DNA from: Ficedula albicollis
Lineage: Eukaryota > Chordata > Aves > Passeriformes > Muscicapidae
Reading direction: 5' to 3'
DNA: 64,000 nucleotides
NCBI RefSeq assembly: GCF_000247815.1
Contig: NC_021683.1
Span: forward strand, 7,510,148-7,574,147
Shown: piece after piece, positions 61,401-64,000 of the stretch
Numbering within the stretch: position 1 is the first letter of the stretch
Layout of the letters: each line of letters starts with the position of its first letter
Made by a program: the position numbers and the translations under genes
Notes under the pieces: generated by a model
What the model was told of the DNA's origin: nothing
The model's input: the letters and a program-made list of their open reading frames with translations, nothing else
Databases searched by the model: none

Positions 61401-62795
61401 TTTTGTTGTTGTTGTTTTTTTCTTTTAATTTTAGAAAAGCTTTTGATTGCCCAACATTGGACTCCAAGATCTTTGTGAGGTTCCTTCCAATTCAGGATAT
61501 AATATCAATGAATCATTTGAATTCAACTGTTTTAATTTCAATGATTCAAATTTCTCATGCAGTGAAGACCCCGGAGCTCACAGCTGTGGCTACACTATCA
61601 CCTCTAATTAATGGCCACATTTTACCGTTGCTTTCTCGATAATTTATTTCTCCTTCAGCCCAAGGCTGCATCCACACAGCTCATCCCCTCTACCCCCTCG
61701 GTAAGCCGCCCATGCCCCACTGAAACGGGCTAATTGACTTATCTTGCTGTCATGATCCTGAGAAGGAAACTTATTCTGGGTTGTCAACAACCCCCCAAAG
61801 GAGTATCGGTACTCAGAACACAGCCCACGGCGCTCTGCTGCTTTGCAAGGACTTGGGAGAGCTTAGGCTTAGGCAGGAGAAACCCGTAAAGCCGGGTCAG
61901 GGCCTGATCTCACTCAGCCCAACTCCCCTGGCAGAAGGACCCTTCTCTCCACAGCACAGCTCAGCAACTCATCACCATTATTCATACCAGGATTTAAGGG
62001 CACAGCTCACACACGCTAATGTATGCTAATGTTTTTCTGATGGGTTTGTCACTTGTTAAGCAGGTTGTGGTGGAGCCTAGGCTGTTGAACAGCTTTTACC
62101 CCAACCTGCAGTGATATTTCAAGAGGCACAAATTGGAGGAAAGATTTTTAACACGGGTTTCAACTCTAACAGCCTTAAAACTCTTTAATTCTACCACCAA
62201 AGGTTTGTGTTGAGGTCTCTTTACATTTAGATTTCTCTTTGAATTCCTGGCCTCATTGTCCTCCATGACTGATAGGGAGTAAGAGGAACAAAAATATGCA
62301 GCTTCCTTCCAGTGTGTCTGATTTTCGAACTATTAATATTTTAACCCATTACTCTTGCTCCATTTCTCATGGATTTATGGTAAGAAAATACCAAGAGGAT
62401 GCAGCATGAGCTCATAGAATTCTCCTCTCCTCAGCCTGTCAATAAGCTCTGAGTCCGCTGTAACACTGCTGGAGATGAGAAAATATGTTAAAGCCAGAAG
62501 ATTCAGCAACTCAGGGAACTGCAGAAAATGAAAGACAGGCAAGCCCCTGTGTATTTTCACATAAATCCATGCATCTCACCAAGGGTGCTGTAGCTCTTTT
62601 CACCTTTTGGGCATAAGTTGTGGACAGTAAACACCATGGTGTCCAACTTCTGATGGAAATCAACCTCGCTGACTTTCCTGGAAGCTCCCTACTAGATACC
62701 TGGCAGCACATCCACCATTCCTGCTGTGCTGAAGCTGACTGGAGCTGGTTTCTCCTACTCAGTTATGAGCTTGGCAAGCCCAAAGTCCTTAATTG
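58450..62795. other. Intergenic DNA downstream of RIPOR1, no gene recognised
   Basis: Mixed-composition unique sequence with no exon, RNA or repeat family that I can support. The 61.2-62.6 kb part is AT-rich. Confidence 0.4.
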
Positions 62796-63210
62796 TAGAA
62801 TCCTAAGATCTCCTGAGTTGGAAGGGATCTACAAGGACCATCAAGTCCAAATCTTGGTCCTGCACAGGACATGCCCAAGAATCACACCACATGCCTGATG
62901 TTGTCCAAATGCTTCTTGAACTCTGTCAAGCCTGGTGCTGTGACCACATTCCCGGGGAGCTTGTTCCAGTACCTGGCCACCCTCCGGGTGAAGAACCTCT
63001 TTCTAATACCCAGCCTAACTCCCCTGGACACAGTTGCATGCTGTTCCCTCAGGCTCTGTCGCTGGTCAGACAGCAGCCATCAGTGCTGTCCCCCCCGAGG
63101 AAGCTGCAGCCCACAATGGGCTCTGCCCTCAGCATCCTCTTTTCCACGCTGAACAAGCCAAGCGCCCTCAGACACCCCTGGCATGGCTTCCCCTCTAGAC
63201 CCTAATTCCA
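62796..63210 (-). mobile_element. CR1 LINE fragment, different subfamily
   Basis: A reverse-oriented CR1 of a younger-looking type: TAGAATCCTAAGATCTCCTGAGTTGG, GACCATCAAGTCCAAATC, GGGGAGCTTGTTCCAGTACC and GTGAAGAACCTCTTTCTAATACCCAGCC. Confidence 0.88.
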
Positions 63211-63594
63211 GTCACTTGTTGCTATTCACGAAACTGTCCTGTGACTTTCCTGATTAATTCACGATTTTACTGACTCCTCTTCCACCTTAAGGAAAGTTTG
63301 GCTTTTTCAGCCAGGCCAAATCCCTCCTCAGCACGGAGCATGGACTTTCTCTGTGGCCTTATTCTCCTGAGGAGCTCCTTCCCACGGAGCTGAAGCACAG
63401 CCTCATGCTTTGAAAGTTTTGGAGAGGTGAAGGGGCAGTTTTGGCTGAGGTGAAGGGAGCAGGTCTGGCTGAAGTGAACAGGGGCGTTCCAGCTAACAGC
63501 GACGTGCAGAGCTGGACTGCCCGCCTGCAGTCTGTCCGGATCTCGGGGCAGCACTAACACAGGATACCCCCAGCGCTCCCCTCACGCCGCCCCG

Positions 63595-64000
<406 letters not shown>

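Overview
The window looks like nuclear DNA from a bird, most probably a songbird (passerine). The evidence is CR1 LINE fragments on both strands, a solo LTR of a type I associate with passerine ERVL-like elements, small GT-AG introns, CpG-rich promoters and an avian-like C-factor/RIPOR1 neighbourhood. There are no bacterial features, no CRISPR array and no RNA gene that I can recognise. Runs of 98, 905 and at least 405 consecutive G look like assembly artefacts, probably two-colour short-read chemistry, rather than biology.

Region 1 (1-8.0 kb, minus strand) is a tandem array of short-chain dehydrogenase/reductase (SDR) genes of the C-factor-like (CsgA/sniffer-like) group, each with six exons. 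Copy A has exons 1-3 here and continues off the left edge. Copy B is complete and intact (259 aa). An orphan exon 1 with its own promoter-like sequence lies between B and C. Copy C has all six exons but carries an in-frame TGA in exon 4, before the catalytic Ser-Tyr-Lys. Plus-strand fragments of a further SDR exon 4 lie in the spacers, relics of an oppositely oriented paralogue.

Region 2 (8.0-15 kb) is intergenic, with CR1 fragments. Region 3 (15.17-20.15 kb, plus strand) is a complete and more divergent C-factor-like SDR gene (6 exons, 255 aa) with a CpG-island promoter that is interrupted by a poly-G run. Region 4 (20.3-37.7 kb) is intergenic or upstream regulatory DNA. It holds a CpG island (31.9-33.1 kb), a TATCCA hexanucleotide array, CR1 pieces and several small repeats.

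Region 5 (43.08-55.53 kb, plus strand) is RIPOR1 (FAM65A), a RhoA effector involved in cell polarity. I traced 22 coding segments in consistent splice phase, plus a candidate 54-codon cassette exon and a candidate upstream first coding exon at 37.78 kb that would add 15 residues in frame. As assembled the protein is 1346 aa. Collapsing the 924-bp poly-G duplication leaves 1038 aa and keeps the frame. A 668-bp solo LTR sits exactly five bases inside one intron, and its target-site duplication is the splice-donor sequence itself.

Region 6 (55.5-64 kb) holds the 3' UTR and poly(A) sites of RIPOR1, a 131-bp tandem duplication, two long CR1 fragments, and CpG-rich sequence that runs into poly-G at the right edge. 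From mammalian synteny the next gene would be CTCF, but none of it is visible here.
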